Positions 63,891 through 64,000 of a DNA stretch of 64,000 bases are shown piece by piece. Position 1 is the first letter of the stretch. Each line of letters opens with the position of its first letter. Under the pieces are notes generated by a model. The model worked only from the letters and a program-made list of their open reading frames with translations. It was not told the DNA's origin and did not search any database. Position numbers and translations under genes: made by a program. This DNA is from Amycolatopsis sp. NBC_01480 (lineage in GTDB: Bacteria; Actinomycetota; Actinomycetes; Mycobacteriales; Pseudonocardiaceae), in assembly GCF_036227205.1 (NCBI RefSeq), contig NZ_CP109442.1, positions 4,154,001-4,218,000 on the forward strand, read 5' to 3'.

Positions 63891-64000
63891 CTGTCCCGAA
63901 TTTCGCCGACGTCCCGCTCGGCACGCCCGAGCCGGCCGGCCGCGCCGCGTGGGCGCAGGCCGTGCAGGACGCCACCGGCAAGGGGCCGGACGCGCTGGCC
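63887..64000 (+). CDS. mutB: Methylmalonyl-CoA mutase large subunit (3' partial)
   Basis: Only the first 38 codons lie in the window, beginning MTVPNFADVPLG. The 4-bp overlap with mutA and this N-terminal sequence support the call. The catalytic and B12-binding parts are outside the window. Confidence 0.85.
   Translation, partial: MTVPNFADVPLGTPEPAGRAAWAQAVQDATGKGPDALA

Overview
This 64 kb window is high-GC actinobacterial DNA, probably from a Pseudonocardiales genus such as Amycolatopsis. The evidence is dense GC-rich coding, frequent GTG starts, 1-4 bp start/stop overlaps inside operons, many TetR-family regulators, several cytochromes P450, a PASTA-less Ser/Thr kinase and a mutAB pair. 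The genus is inferred from gene content and style, not from a marker gene. I see no rRNA, tRNA, CRISPR array, prophage or transposase.

Layout. 1-6.4 kb: nucleoside uptake and salvage (partial nucleoside ABC permease, cdd, deoA, then a coiled-coil protein, add and an MFS transporter). 6.4-11.8 kb: a TetR/SDR pair with a double operator, an acidic protein of unknown function, and a large Ski2-like helicase transcribed away from it. 12.1-18.5 kb: a SorC-type regulator facing a polyol dehydrogenase and a complete sugar/polyol ABC importer, with matching palindromes at both ends of the intergenic space. 18.5-23.3 kb: ferredoxin plus three tandem CYP105-like P450s, divergent from a TetR. 23.8-27.1 kb: deoC with one complete and one truncated aldehyde dehydrogenase. 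27.1-31.8 kb: a serine hydrolase gene broken by a small hairpin insertion, a LiaF-like protein, a phosphatase, upp, a TetR and a secreted lipase. 32-35.2 kb: TetR, then MerR with two aldo/keto reductases. 35.3-40.6 kb: a tight four-gene oxidative operon (flavoprotein monooxygenase, FMN hydroxy-acid oxidase, atypical P450, cation/proton antiporter). 40.7-44.8 kb: a two-component system and a PadR/flavin-monooxygenase pair. 45-49.6 kb: an atypical HisRS, an alpha/beta hydrolase, a KstD-like flavoprotein and a TetR. 49.7-52.9 kb: an operon of XRE regulator, ImmA/IrrE metallopeptidase, seven-helix membrane protein and amidohydrolase. 53.2-59.9 kb: flavodoxin-like protein, PGM2-type mutase, glycosyltransferase, purine nucleoside phosphorylase, ABA4-like and other membrane proteins, MerR. 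59.9-64 kb: a transmembrane Ser/Thr kinase, mutA and the start of mutB.

A theme running through the window is (deoxy)nucleoside catabolism. Import, cdd, deoA, add, upp, deoC, the mutase and punA together would turn nucleosides into bases and pentose phosphates, but these genes are spread over about 57 kb among accessory genes.

The most striking non-coding structure is a family of six 46-bp near-perfect palindromes lying at gene 3' ends, with compensatory changes between copies. A second palindrome family is present in three copies. I could not search any database; family names come from reading motifs in the sequence.
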